This document shows positions 30,404 through 43,204 of a DNA stretch of 64,000 nucleotides, one piece after another. The notes beneath the pieces are model-generated. The model searched no databases. It was not told the origin of the DNA and saw only the letters and a list, made by a program, of their open reading frames with translations. The stretch comes from Atriophallophorus winterbourni. Lineage: Eukaryota > Platyhelminthes > Trematoda > Plagiorchiida > Microphallidae. Positions within the stretch are counted from its first letter, which is position 1. Each line of letters opens with the position of its first letter. The stretch is taken from contig JACCGJ010001478.1 of assembly GCA_013407085.1 (NCBI GenBank), positions 62,001 to 126,000 on the forward strand, in the 5' to 3' direction. Position numbers and translations under genes: made by a program.

Positions 30404-30466
30404 CGATACAGAATCACGTCCACCAAAATGGTTTTCATTTGATTCAGTAGTATTCGATTGAAATCC
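30404..30466 (-). CDS. Micro-exon gene copy 2: 63-bp exon GFQSNTTESNENHFGGRDSV
   Basis: One replacement against copy 1 (Thr to Ser). Acceptor TCTATACCAG, donor GTGAGT. Confidence 0.75.
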
Positions 30467-30587
30467 CTGGTATAGAAATACATAGGATCGCTATTCAAAC
30501 AATGCCTTTTAACAATAGGTTACACAAAATTAGGAAGATTAGAAAATGAAGCTTTTAGTTTAAAGCGGCACATGTGTTGTAACTCAC

Positions 30588-30659
30588 AATTTTCTCATGA
30601 ACATGTATCTGTTCAATGCTGAATCGATTTTCAATCCGCTGAGTATTGTGGATGGTGGA
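30588..30659 (-). CDS. Micro-exon gene copy 2: 72-bp exon STIHNTQRIENRFSIEQIHV
   Basis: Three replacements and about five silent changes against copy 1. The internal alternative acceptor reads AATACTCAG and also keeps phase 0. Confidence 0.75.
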
Positions 30660-30748
30660 CTGCGAATTGGAAAAGCAATTTAGATGTAGAAATCAGTAAA
30701 TAGGCGTGTTGACAACTTTCGTATGAATGTAAGTTTGCAAAAACTTAC

Positions 30749-30811
30749 AAATGACGAATTTCCTAGGCTGAAATCGGATGCATTGATAAATGGAACAGAA
30801 TTTTGTGTTCC
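30749..30811 (-). CDS. Micro-exon gene copy 2: 63-bp exon GTQNSVPFINASDFSLGNSS
   Basis: Three residues differ from copy 1 (Ile/Val, Cys/Ser, His/Asn). Same strong acceptor and donor. Confidence 0.75.
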
Positions 30812-30920
30812 CTATAAAGGAAGACAGTTGACAAATATAAAATTTAGAGGAAAATATGATGGCTCGGTTACAAATGAATCAGTTAACAAACGTCGAATAA
30901 TTAAATAGAGGCATTTTGTT

Positions 30921-31169
30921 TTTATGTATGTATGTATATATGTTTGTATGTATGTATGTATATATGTATGTGTGTATGTATGTATGTATGTATGTATGTA
31001 TGTATGTATGTATGAATGTATATATTTATGTACGAATGGATTATCTATGTATGTATTTATGCATGTATGTATGAATGTATGAATGAATGAATGTATGTAT
31101 GCATGTATGTATGTATGTATGTATGTATGTATGTATGTATGTATGTATGTATGTATGTATGTATGTATG
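30921..31169 (+). repeat. (TATG)n microsatellite in intron, copy 2
   Basis: Counterpart of 18,281-18,642 but more than 100 bp shorter. Confidence 0.95.
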
Positions 31170-31397
31170 CATATACGAAAGTATTTATGTAGGTTTGTAT
31201 GTGTTAACATGTATAAATATGCTTAGTGGAAGTATATGTATATGTATGCATATCGATGTGTATTTACAAATGTACATTTGTGTATGCCATTATATGTATG
31301 TTTGGATGTATGTATGAATGCAATCTGTTTTACTGTAGTTTTCTTATGGATTTCTTTTTGTAGGAACGTCAGATGTCGTCGAGAAAGTGGGACTTAC

Positions 31398-31454
31398 TTG
31401 TGTTTGGTGGATATGAAGACGGTCTATGTTAAAGCGGACGATAATCGGACTAGT
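31398..31454 (-). CDS. Micro-exon gene copy 2: 57-bp exon TSPIIVRFNIDRLHIHQTQ
   Basis: One replacement (Val to Ile) against copy 1, same splice sites. Confidence 0.75.
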
Positions 31455-31714
31455 CTGAAAATAGAATCAAAATGGTCGGAATGACTCCAGGTAAAATAAT
31501 CTGTTTCTTATATGATCTACATATACGTAGCTGGTTGTAAAAGCAATAAAATCACTTAAAATTTATTAACACAACTATGCAACCATGTGGTGCTCAATCA
31601 CAGAATGACAAATCTTGTATGTTGAGAGTAAAAAATACCCTTTTGATTTATTACAATTCAACAAGAACTAAAGTGATTTTGTTATGGATGGAATTAGTAA
31701 ATTGTTTAAAATCT

Positions 31715-32053
31715 TTTTTTGCGGGGCCTTCAAATCGGCCGTGCATACAATTAATTTCTCCAAGGGTAAAATTCATCAAATATTTTCGGATCAACTGAGG
31801 TCAAATTTGGACGTGCACTTTCGAACGAAGTACGAGATACCGGGACTTGCAGTGAAACGTTTGACCCAAAAACGTTTGCTAGTAAACTGGATCGTATGTC
31901 AATCAATTAAGACGGACAAGGAAAATCGTTCAGCCGACAAATTGTAACTCGATGTCGGGACATGTTTATCATTTTTTTAAATTTATGGTGAAATTATTGT
32001 AACAGCTGAAAATTCGTGTGTACGAATAAAGTCAATTTCTTCTTCTTCTTCTT
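31715..32053 (+). mobile_element. 5'-truncated LINE-like insertion with (CTT)n tail, copy 2
   Basis: Same block and same insertion point as 19,187-19,525. The protein fragment (31,718-31,947) is identical to that of copy 1, with AATAAA and a CTT tail behind it. Confidence 0.7.
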
Positions 32054-32684
32054 CATCATCGACTTATTGTTTGTAATTGACCGATATTATTCACATATTG
32101 CTGGTTATGGTTGGACGAAAGGCTCTGTGAAATTAAACAAATGTAATCTTTAGCAATGAAGGATAGCTCAACCTGACAGGCTAGCATATAACGTGTTGAC
32201 TATTTGGAAATGAATGCTGCGTTGGCACATGGCAACACATAACACACCTTAAATATCTCACCAATGTAATTCATTTCGTAAATAATTAAAAAGACTTCAG
32301 GTCAAATCATCTAAAACCGTGTATTTATGGCTGACAATATACACTAATTTTACACTGAGAAGATTCATAAGAATATAGATATAAATGCCCCTACCTGATG
32401 AGTGCAAACTGCACGAAACCGGTCGTGGGGTGTGTGATGGAAATGTGCGATGTCGTTAAGATTAGCATGGTAAGACGTATTTCTCATATTCGATTTTTAT
32501 GAATGGAACTAGAAATCTCCTTATCGACTAACTTTCAGTCATAAATAGTAGTTGTCTGATACAGAAACGGAAAAATATTTTGCATATGAATAGATTCTGG
32601 AATGACAAATCAGACGTGCAGCGATTCGCAATTATGTTTCAAAATATGTCTAGTTCTAAATATTGTGTGCGATTCATAACTTAC

Positions 32685-32792
32685 CGTTTTAAGGGGCGAT
32701 CCACTGGAGTTCGTTTGCATCTGCCCGACGAAAAATCGATTCGTGGTAGCGTTACTCGTATTAGTAGGCAACGGGGAATTCGACGACATGTC
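32685..32792 (-). CDS. Micro-exon gene copy 2: 108-bp exon
   Basis: DMSSNSPLPTNTSNATTNRF then FVGQMQTNSSGSPLKT. Four silent changes and one replacement against copy 1. Acceptor TTGTAG, donor GTAAGT. Confidence 0.75.
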
Positions 32793-33696
32793 CTACAAGA
32801 TCAACAGGCGATTATCAGAGCTGGGATGTGTCAAACGCAACTTCAGCATGTTTGTCTTATGCTGTTCTAATGTTTGCTAGTATGTAGGCAGAGACATTGT
32901 GAGAGTGAGGTTTAATTTTAATATTATAAAAATTACTCCAGATCAGATACAAGTGGGTAGATAATGATGTAGACCTATTTCTCCAAAAGCTGCATAATAT
33001 GCACACCATTATGTTGGGAAATATACTCAACCGCATTTCGTTCACAATTTTGCGGAAAGAGCAGCCCGATAAGTTTGGACAAAATAGTTCCTCGCGAGTA
33101 GACTGTTGAATAAAAACATTTATTTTTTATACTTTATTATTCTTCTTCTTACATTTTTATTCTGAATCGATGTTCATTAGTGAAAATGATATTCGTTGCT
33201 CATCCCTCTCAAGTGTTAGAATCATAGGGATAGTGTTCCCTGTTTTCGTTGGGGTAGTAAATTAGGAGGAAAATGTAAAGTAATATGTCTAGATTAATAT
33301 ACAACCTAAAGATAACAATAACAACACCAGCAAGCCTTCCAAAAATCATAATTAGTTTAAGTAGCATCCAGAAAGCATTATGAATATTTCGGTGGATGGT
33401 ATGTTCAACGTTTGCTATTTGAATTTTTAAATCAGAAATATACGGGAATTTCTTGATTATGTTTCGCATCTAAGCGCTTGTCCGTACCAGAGCGCGTTGT
33501 AGATCTGCGAATTTTAATTGGCTTAAGCAGACATTAGCTTAATTTTCTGAACATTATTCACACGCGAGTTGCGTAATTTGTTCAATCACCAATGTGATCG
33601 TTGTTCAAGCGCATTTAGCCCACATTGTGACCCGATTGCGTCATCAAGCATTATTCGCTGTTCATGACATTTTGACCTCCAAGATAGGCACTTTAC

Positions 33697-33720
33697 TTTT
33701 AGTTGCCATGGTGATTGTGT
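33697..33720 (-). CDS. Micro-exon gene copy 2: 24-bp exon TQSPWQLK
   Basis: Acceptor GTTTTGCTCTTTAG kept. The donor is now GTAAAGTG, weaker than in copy 1, so splicing of this exon may be less efficient. Confidence 0.5.
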
Positions 33721-33999
33721 CTAAAGAGCAAAACTTTATTTTAACACTAAATTGTGGGCGAGAAAAATAATTAAGAATTTTTCCGGGTATACGGGTTTAA
33801 TGGTATAAAAGCGATGATCGAATCTCGCTTATTTTAATCGGTAAATTTTAAACGTCTTGTACTAACAAAAATGTGCGATCCACCGTTATATTATGAATAT
33901 AATTTTGGGAATAAGGTTTCACTAAGTTGAAACAATATCCTTTGCAAAATATTAGTTGAAATTAAAATGAGAAGGCTGTTTGCCGTCATCGGTTGGAGA

Positions 34000-34560
34000 C
34001 TGTAAGATCAGGTTCTGTGAGCCTTGATGCAGTGGTATAGTGGTTAGCAAAGGTGTACTTGTATGCCAGTGTTTAATAAGGTTATTTAAATGTTCCACGA
34101 TTTTTAAAATATAGAATAACAAAATAAGTGGTTTTTTTATAAGCGCCTAGATTGCTTGATCAATAATCACTTTCTTATTCTGTTTTGAAACATCGTATTC
34201 CGCTGTAAGAACCCTATGTAATAGTGGCATTCACATATAACTTTTTTTAACACGTATCCACTGTTTCAAGTCCCACTGAACCGGATCTTACTATCTGCAC
34301 GTGATGAAAGCAAACAGCCAGGGACAGGTTGTAGTTTATCAACGCGGGGGTTCGGACAACTACAATACATTGGTCTTTTATAAACGCCTCGGGAGCATGT
34401 TGAATAATCAATTTTGATTCCGTATCTGAACACTTTGGTTCTATGTAAACGCCTATACACCAATGGCATACAAGTACCAATTTACCACTGTTTCAAAGCT
34501 CACTGAACCTGATCTTAATCTCTCAGCATGATGACGTCAAACAGTCAGAAACCGGTAGCG
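34000..34560. repeat. 240-bp repeat family fragments, copy 2
   Basis: Plus-orientation stretch with TGGTATAGTGGTTAGCA (34,033-34,050), followed by opposite-orientation blocks to 34,560. It has ~150 bp more than the copy 1 counterpart. Confidence 0.55.
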
Positions 34561-35111
34561 GTTTGTAAATGATGGGAATATGAACACCACAATACGTTAA
34601 TCCAGACCTAATTTCAATCGGATGTTTGATAAACAGTTGCTTGACACGTTAGATGAACATTTAAAGCCGCAGTGTTTAGTTAGGTATTGTCTTGTTTTGA
34701 TTTGATTTGCATCTGAGTATTCTAATTGAGCAATAAAGTGGACATTAATTATTCTATATTTGTTAAAATAGAAGCAGTCATTTGGAATTTTTTTACACCT
34801 AATAAACTAATACGACAACGTTTCGTCGAAATTCTTGCATGTTTTTCTTTGCCTTCATAATGCACATTGAAAAGCGACGATAACTTAGATTATTTTGGAA
34901 CAGTATGTGAACGATCATACGCTGAAAAATACACCAGCTAATCAACACAAGACATTGAACTGACTAATTATTTTTTTAACAATATTTAACACTATCTTAA
35001 TGCGTAATCAATTATTGTGGCAAGTTTATTCGACATAAATCATCCATACGATATCATTGGTTCACACGTTCATGAAATCAACTTATGTGTCAATATCGCA
35101 AAATCACTCAC

Positions 35112-35330
35112 CGGAAAAATGTTAAAGTTTTGGTAGCTAAAGGAGGGCTCGTGTTGCTTCGAATGACACTGACTGTTAATGTCCATCCTATGGCATTTTA
35201 TCGGGGACAGGGCCAATCGACCTTGCATGCGAGAACAACCTTTGATCTCATTGGACAATAAACTGAAGCCACTGGCTCGAGGCTTGTTCGGACATCCTAT
35301 TGGTTTAGCGAGGTCAAACGTGACCAACCA
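35112..35330 (-). CDS. Micro-exon gene copy 2: 219-bp exon
   Basis: Starts WLVTFDLAKPIGCPNKPRAS and ends SYQNFNIFP, phase 0, donor GTGAGT. All five differences from copy 1 change the protein. Confidence 0.6.
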
Positions 35331-36335
35331 CTGAGCGGGATTGAGATTTATTGAAGGGGGGCACAAATGAAAAGTGAATACAAATTTTGTAAAAGTTTAA
35401 TAATTGAAACCCGATAAAAAATCTCATTTTGATTACCCCAAACGAACTAATAAAAATTCATGAATATCAATGTTTCTAAAACGCGATGACCGATGATCTT
35501 TTATAACGAACAAATTAGATTATCTTATCCGGCAAATTTTTGAAAAAGATGATCAAATTGATTGCACCACATTCATCGTGAGCATGCCAAATGAACCAAG
35601 TAGTTGAAAATCGCATACTGAATATGATACTTTCACAGATATTTAATAATTTAATTGTTATAAATTCCTCAATTAGGCATACATTGTACTTTACTATAGC
35701 TATTTTAACGGTCAAAATATCCGTATAGCCTTATAAAAATAAATGAATTTATATTTTCAGTAAATTAGCAAAAGAAACTTTTTTGTTCGAAGTTTTGATA
35801 ATTGATTTGACAATCGATCAAGTGAATCACGTGAGGTGTCACGAGGAGGAAATATCATGAAATTTTGTCCAACGGAGAGTGTGGCAGGATGATCAGTGTT
35901 GCAAGAGATTTTCGAAAAATAAAATTTCATGAAACTCATCGTGTAAAGAGCTGTTCGGCTAAACTCGATGCCAGAAGTGACCGCTTATTACAGCAGCTAC
36001 ATTTTGTGGCCCACATTATTGACAGTCAATACAAAATTTTGAGTCGCACTGGTATTATGAACTTGACGCATTCGATTTTAATTTTTATTTGGTCGGGCTT
36101 TGCATGACTATTTTCATGACTATTGTGTAGAAAGTACAACACACTCAATAATGGAGACGGTTGGAGAGTGGTAATGGAATATATACAAATTCAAAATTCA
36201 TTCTTGACATAGATCGTACGTTTTGAAAATCGCTTACTGTCGACCGCCCACTTTGGATGCATTGTGTACAGCATCCTCTCAAAAGTTGGTAAAACCAGAT
36301 ACTGTTCTCGGTTATTAAACATTGGCCACATTATC
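35331..36335. other. Upstream region of gene copy 2, no exon identified
   Basis: Counterpart of 22,838-23,855. The short minus frames seen here (for example 35,757-35,939) are not kept in copy 1. Confidence 0.4.
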
Positions 36336-36490
36336 AGCATGCAAATATGACACTGTTCTTTGAGTAGGCCTACCAATGTGAGCGCTGCGGGAGAGATTGT
36401 TCCTCCTGAATCATAATTGTCATCAATTTGGAACGCTGCAAATCATGAAATTGTTATGCACTTACCTGTATGTCATCATCCATTTGAAAG
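36336..36490 (+). mobile_element. Relic of an RTE-like 3' end, copy 2
   Basis: Reads CERCGRDCSS then a stop, the remains of the C-terminal zinc finger seen at 8,860-8,925. Confidence 0.6.
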
Positions 36491-37672
36491 AAAACCAATA
36501 CAAACAAATTAACTTAGTCACAATGCCGTTCATTATTCTCAGTATTGAGCGATTTCACGTAAAATAACAGATAAATAATCAGCGTAGTATTCGCTCCTAT
36601 TTTACTTTTGCAAACGAAGCATTAATTCAAAACTATGTTACTTTCGGAAGAAGTATATCAACACACAGTAGTATGTCTCAGAATAAATGAAGTGTATTAC
36701 GTGCAATAACCTGAAGGACAGTTGCATTGAGAGGAATAAGCCTCAATTCAACCTTGAAAAACGCAAGGTGCTGCGAATTGGCAAGCCCTTCGAACACAAA
36801 AGTCACTTGATTAGTTAATTTTAAGTTCGAAAAATTCATAAAATTATCTCGATGCTTCGATATGTGATAGCGTGATAACGATTGCAATGTGAAGTTGGAC
36901 TTTTGAGTATGCTGCGAGATATTTTAGAAACGTTTTCTCTTTGGACGTGTCTTACAACGAGCAAAATGTAAGTAAACACATCGAAAGAACAATCATCACA
37001 ATTATGCACGCCTTGGTTTGAATGGACATTTCATCGTTGGATAGAATATAGAATTATGCAAACCAAATCCTCATGCTACTTCGAAAAAGTATTCAGAGTG
37101 ATGCGATAGCTACAATCGAAATATTGCATACTTCAAATAATCCTCAAAAACATTCACACAATTACCATGACATACGGCATACATGCAGCCACATAGCGAC
37201 ATGGGGAATACCTCATTCCGACATTGACTGTCACCGATATTTTTAGTATGTACGTGTCTGTTTCCATTTGGAATGTGCTCCCAGTCTCTATATAGTATGC
37301 ACTTGCCACGTTGAAGCATTCAATGTACACGTATTTGTTGCAAAACGACTTGAGCCAATGAAGTATTTACAAATGGAGTGTATTTAACCCGACCATATGT
37401 GTCATTACAATTAATTATTAAAGTAGAATGTTAATTATTTTTTGTGGAACAAATATTTCAAATTCTTTGGTAATTGCGAACCTACATGCTTCTTGTCACC
37501 ATATATTCCTGAATCGTGAATAATGACTCTTGACATAATGCGGTTTCATTTACTTTTAATGGCGAGGCGAATAAAGAAAATGGATTTCTGTTAACGTATC
37601 ATTCTAATTGAGTGGGTTCCACAATACACTCATTTCACTGTATCGCTGGACATATACTGTATTCTACAAAAT
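36491..37672. other. Array-unit end with ~850 bp absent from copy 1
   Basis: Bases ~36,650-37,500 have no counterpart in copy 1. No gene recognised. The last ~160 bp match 24,345-24,500. Confidence 0.5.
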
Positions 37673-39600
37673 ATAAAATTGAATCTTCGATTTGCAACTA
37701 TGGGATCAGATTTCTAGCATAATTCTGGTTTATTCGGTATGTTCCATAATACATGCAAACATAATTTAGACGAATGATGATTTTATCCATTTTTTGTCTA
37801 GGATGTGGATCTAATTCTCATTATTCCAAAATGTTTAGTGTTATGGTAATCTAGTTATTGCAAGTGAACCTTTTGGTCAACCATTAGGTATGCTGTATAT
37901 TTGATAATAATAGTCTTTCACAATTCATGTTTTGGTTCACATCCCCGCATCTCTACAACCGTTATCTAGCCCTAAGGTTTGGTGTAATGGTGCTGGTATC
38001 AAACCATTTCCCAAAATTCCAAGTGAACCTTTTGGTCAACCATTAGGCATGCTGTTTATTATACAATAATAGTCTTGTTCAATTCATGTTTTGGTTCAAA
38101 CATTATCCGCATCTCCACATGCGTTATCTAGCCTTTGCCGTGTTGAGGAGTGGTGAGTAAGATTAGGTTTACTGAATCTTGATACTAATGTGTAGCCCCG
38201 AGGTCATTGTTATTATGATTCATTAAACGAGTCCTGGTGGTCAAATAAACAGATACACAGTGCGAGTTTAACTCAGGCAAATATAAGGCTGTTATTTTTG
38301 TTTTACAAGCATATACTTTCGTGAGAAATGCAGTGAGGAATCGCGATGTTTTACTGATCATGCGCTTTAAGGTTTTAAAAACTCATGGATCAAATGCTCA
38401 AAGTTCAACATTGAAACTACTCTGCACAGCACTTGTTTGATTTTGGCACTTTCAGTATGACATAACTGAAATTTTGGTGAAGTTTCAATTTGTATTTTCA
38501 TGTCTCGTTATGCTTGAAAAATTTAAAAGGTCGGTCGTAGACCAGCTGCTCACGCAAGGTCAAAACTTTAACCCTTGAAATGCCCTGTTAATTATTATCA
38601 TAACACCGTTCGCTAGCAGGAAACTTGAATCGAGCAGTGAAAGAACGACTGAAATCGCAGATGTTTTGCCAAAAGTTTTGTGTCCAAATGCGTCGGTTTA
38701 TGGGAGATTCTGTCACAGTCAAGATAAGTGTTGCTATGCCTTTGTGTGCAGCGACCAAAACGGACATTTGCATCACGTGATCGATCATTGATTATGACTG
38801 ATCATGAAGTCCATCGTTAGTGATATATATCATCGCAGTAATCAAATAGACTCTTGAGTTACCGCCACGGGATTCTCGATTGCTGGATTGCTAAATGTTG
38901 TACTATTTAATAAGAGGATTTTAATTTGTCCGGGTTGGAGTAAATCCACTCAGGTTAAAAAATTATATAATTGATCCATCTTTGATAATGTGCAACAAAT
39001 GAATCAATTATTTTATTGCATGGAACATGATTGGAGTAAACCGAGAGGAAAATCAGTTGTCGAGATATAAAAATAAAATGGTCCTATTTTAAATTTTAGA
39101 AGAATCAAAAATGTCAATTTTTGATTTGCCAATGAACACAACTCACGATTTATGCTCGTAGATATAATTTGGTTTTATATCGATAACAATATCTTTGTGC
39201 CTGTTTTTAATTGAATTTTACAGTTTGTGGCCTTACGCTGATTGTTTAACATGATACCAGCATATTCAAATGTCATTTCAATAAACTCCGGACAAGCGTA
39301 AACATAACTTAGCATGTTTCGTAAGCACTCCAATCGAGGGATACTTATTAATGTACAGTTGTATGTATATGCCTTCCTTTTGTAGCAACCAATCTAATTA
39401 ATGGACTAAAAGTAATCAACTCAAAATACTATCACAATTTTAAAATGAAAATCTATGCATTAGGTAGCAATGATACCCCATTTTCGCCTAAACTGTAGAA
39501 AATAATTTTGATCTGTCCGTGTCAGTTTTTCGCTTAAAATTTTACTTTCAAGCGTTTTTCATTCCACCAGCTTGCATGAGTTTAAAACGAAAGTAGACTA
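37673..39600 (+). repeat. Tail segment of copy 2, paralogous to window bases 1-1,690
   Basis: From about 38,100 it follows the window start. Between 37,900 and 38,100 a stretch containing 'ggtcaaccattaggtatgctgt' and 'cattatccgcatctc' is itself repeated. Confidence 0.7.
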
Positions 39601-39799
39601 TATTTTATTGAATTATTCGTTTTCCGAGTAATGATATACTGTTTAAACTAATTGCTTAGCATGTTTTTATACACTTACCTTTTATTTTTCAAGATCCTAT
39701 TGTTATTGTTAAGTTTGCTGATTTTCAGGCAATTAAACACCTTGAATTACCTTGGTTGTTGTTGGCGATGACATAATACAAGCAAATCCGCTCCATTGT

Positions 39800-40590
39800 A
39801 GATTTGTTTGATGCTGCAAGAGGATACAGATGCCCTGTATAACTTGTCTCAACTAAATCAGATGCCTTTCAACATACATAAATGTAAAATGTTACAACTT
39901 GTGCGGCAATACTTGTATACATATAGTCTTAGTCATGAAAACTAGACTTGGACCAGTGCAGAGAAGGATCTCGGTATTTCGATTTTCAATAACCTGAAAC
40001 CGAATCCTCATTGCCAGAAAGTCTTCAACAGGGCAAGCGGTATCTTGGGAATGCTGGGGAGAATATTCGTGTGGTTCTGAATTAAAACGCCCCCCAAATT
40101 TTAAATACTTACATGCATCCGACGATAGAATACATGATCCTACTTTGGGCACCGTGGTTTCATAACGACATCGAATTGCTGGATAATGTTTAGCATCGGA
40201 CGACAAAGCTAGTTGATGGAATGCAGTACATCCCATACCAAGTGCAAATGGCCATGCTGGGATCCACCGATTATACACAAAAGGGAGTAAAAAGCATCAT
40301 GATCCCAATATATAAAATAATGTGGATCGAAATTCAACCTCTCCGCGATTTGATTAAAGTTAGTTCCCCTAGGAATATACGGAGTCAATCAAGCTGTCTG
40401 GTCATACCGCAATCAAGACTTGATTGTAGACGTCATTTATTCTCGGTGCGTGTTCGCATTCTGTGGAATTCACTATCAAAGGACATTCTGAACGCTCCTA
40501 CGATCCGTGATTTTAAATTGAAACTTACTGCTTATATCAAAGAGCATTCCACTATCGGCACTGGATATTAACCCAATATGAACCCACACA
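39800..40590 (+). pseudogene. CR1-like LINE fragment, 3' part of the polyprotein
   Basis: First frame fragments include MPFNIHKCKMLQLV and EKDLGISIFNNLKPN, which match NKLPFNFRKCKMLQ and QKDLGIWVSG in the element at 53,770. The last frame (to about 40,571) contains QSRLDCRRHLFSVRVRILWN, the conserved C-terminal block. Multiple frameshifts. 5'-truncated. Confidence 0.8.
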
Positions 40591-40794
40591 AGCCAAACAA
40601 CTCAAGAGAATTTTGGGTGCATCATCTTTATTTTTATAGCTTTCATCCAAAGGTACATGTAAAGCGATTGTTTTTCTTCGCCATAAAATCGTGATTTCTG
40701 ATTCTTGAATTACACTGAAAAAAAATAACACAGTTAGAATTCAACGCCTTACAATCCCAACGTACACAAACCCAAATACTCATTTACATGCAGC

Positions 40795-40995
40795 TCCATC
40801 ACACACACACACACCCAAAGAGTGGTTTGGTGCTGTTTGCACTCATCAGATAATGACAATACGATCAGGATCAGCATGTCCTGAAACAGTATGTGTCATG
40901 GAAATGCATCCAGATGAGCATATTTTTTAAGATCATGGGTTTAACCCCATGCGTTTTGGCACACGTGATTGGACAGGTTTGTCGTGCCATCCTTA
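40795..40995 (-). repeat. Divergent copy of the 240-bp repeat, next to a short CA run
   Basis: Keeps 'gtgctgtttgcactcatcaga' and 'gggtttaaccccatgcg' landmarks. Preceded by an (AC)n run at 40,801-40,815. Confidence 0.6.
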
Positions 40996-43200
40996 CCGAA
41001 CAGAATAAAATATACCTTTTGAATTTTTGACAAGAATGGGTTAGCACAAACAAATACTGATGACTACAGACAATATAAACCTGCGTGATGGAAGCTTTTA
41101 CATGGGATAGCTTGGTATATAAAATATTCACCAATGTAGAATATTTATTCGACGTGGCCGTCGCACAATATCAGATAAGCTAACCTTCCGTGGTAAGAAC
41201 TATTTCACGTGTACTACCTTTGTGGGCCGGTAAAAAATTCGGTGTCATTTCAAAATCTTTCCTGACCATAGCCTCGGGTACGTTTTTACTGTCAACTGGT
41301 AATTGCCTGTCGAAATATCGACGAGTTTGTGTACACGAAATAATATAATCCTCCTGATGACCAAATTTAACCGAAGGAGATGCGTTTCAAGTAAAATTAA
41401 GACGGTGAAATTCAGCAATACTCAGATTTCTGCTTGTGTTTTATCTATGAATTGCTAATTACTTCAGATTGTTATTCAGAAGATACATAAACCTATATTA
41501 ATTACTGATTCGATGCAGCAATATTACTGGATGCAGTAATCTTATGATATTCATATCCTGCATAAGCAGATCATACACACCCTCTATATTCAAAAGCTCA
41601 TGATATTTGTTTATGCTTACAATTTAATGGAGACTAATGCATGTTCTGCATCTTTATCCCGTGTACACACATATTTCAAATACCCCTTTTGTTATGCGAG
41701 ATTAGTGATCTGTTGGACCAGGTAGATATAAAACGCATACAATGCATTTTCCATATACACTTACATTAAAACGTATCTGGTTGCGCATTTTACTGAACAT
41801 TATACGCGAAATCTTCCGTGCAAAAACATAACATCACAATTCTGCGGTTAAACGTTTTTCCATCAACGTTAGCTTCCAAATTTGTCTACCTTAAACACGC
41901 GCTTATATACTTCAAGTTCGCAATGATAGTTGGATATGATATATATCTATATCTAACTATAAAGAGAAAAATAGACTTTACTAATTAACTTCGGGTTTCA
42001 GAATGAAAAGACTAATGTTAAATAAATTCAAAATTTTTGTAGGGCAAGTGAATTTCAAACAATGTCCAGCATGGATTTTTTTTGAACTTCAAATATCGAA
42101 ATGATGTTTTCAATTTTTTGCTAAAATTATTCATAATTTGTAGCAATTCAATTTAAAAGAATATAATTGATATTTTAATCATTATTTTCTAAAATAAATC
42201 TGACTATACAATCTGTGATGTTTTAAATTTTCCTGTTGACACCATTTTAAATACTGCATTTTTCTAGACGCGCTGATAGTATTTTTAAAATCGATCATTG
42301 CATGACTGAAATTTATTCCGTTGTTTAATATATTTTCATTCTGAGAAACGAATTATCAATCCTCTGCAAAGTGGAGCAGATTACTCAGTACTGGTGTAAC
42401 AGTCCTCTATAAAATCATTGCATTGGTATACGTACAGCACAGATTTTTATATAGTTGCTCAGCCCGTGAGGATATCGCATTCAGATTCAAAGAAACAACC
42501 ATTTTGTCAAATATAAAGCATTAAGAAAGACAGAAAAACAATTTTAGAAACTTTATGGATTCTGGCTTGTTATATTATCGGTCATCGGGCTGATATTTTA
42601 TATGCAGTGGGTTGGTGATTTGGTTGCAATGATCTTTTGCGAATTTCAATTAGGATTTCGGGCTACGGAGTATAGATCTGGAACTTGGAAAAATCTGTTG
42701 GAAGGAGTCGATGTTTTGCAGCATGGAAAATTATTGAATTCAATAAACGAAAGAATGTTTGACTAAATACAACGTTCAAACTTGCATTTCAGTTTATTTC
42801 TACTGAAATAAGCATGGGTCATGATTGATTGCCCACATTTTTCGATAGCACACCACAACTGATTTCTGGATTATTGCCCTCATCAGGTGGAGACTGTAAT
42901 AATTGTTCCAATGAGCCTTAAAACACGTAAATTGATATACAATTAACACGATGGCACTATTGAAATGGAAGAAATCATGGTGATTGAATACAGAGTCACA
43001 GTAACACGAAGAAAACTCACGTATATAGTCCAATTTTGTGATATTCATATAAGTAACTGGTACACTACACTACCGTTTTTATTGTGCTCTGTGTAATTTT
43101 CTTTCATCACGTGAAACAACAAGTTCAGTTTTAACCATAATTAAAGCAGTGGCAGATGTTTTATAGTTGAACAACTATTTGATAGAAAAAAGCTCATTTG
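40996..43200. other. No gene recognised
   Basis: AT-rich sequence with short frames only and no recognisable repeat, apart from a short match to the 240-bp repeat family near 42,880-42,920. Confidence 0.5.
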
Positions 43201-43204
43201 CAAG

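Larger units (their letters stand above)
26437..35330 (-). other. Micro-exon gene, copy 2 (span of supported exons)
   Basis: Same fourteen-exon structure as copy 1, all internal exon lengths preserved. Differences that could matter are a donor change after the 24-bp exon and a one-base shift of the terminal acceptor, which disrupts the long terminal frame. Whether this copy still makes a full protein is therefore unclear. Start exon not found. Confidence 0.65.
26255..37672 (+). repeat. Array unit, copy 2
   Basis: Direct repeat of 13,645-24,500, offset about 12.5-12.65 kb, same orientation, with the same exons, LINE insertion, microsatellite and repeat fragments in order. Unlike copy 1 it continues into the tail segment 37,673-39,600 that also begins the window. 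Confidence 0.9.

Noticed and set aside
33209..33469. Hydrophobic minus-strand frame (LLKLIMIFGRLAGVVIVIFR) as a signal-peptide exon
   Set aside because: The corresponding copy 1 sequence has insertions that break the frame, and no conserved donor follows.
34030..34075. tRNA gene at TGGTATAGTGGTTAGC
   Set aside because: Only the 5' half resembles a tRNA; no acceptor stem or T-arm closes around it. Treated as part of the 240-bp repeat.
36466..36483. MDDDIQ (copy 2) / MDDAIQ (23,970-23,987, copy 1) as the start exon of the micro-exon gene
   Set aside because: An upstream in-frame stop and a GTAAGT donor look attractive, but the sequence is the reverse complement of an RTE-like 3' end relic, and the donor is weak in copy 1.
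43013..43048. 36-bp exon candidate ending at GTGAGT near 43,024
   Set aside because: Phase 0 contains a stop, the acceptor has no pyrimidine tract, and no paralogue is available to test it.
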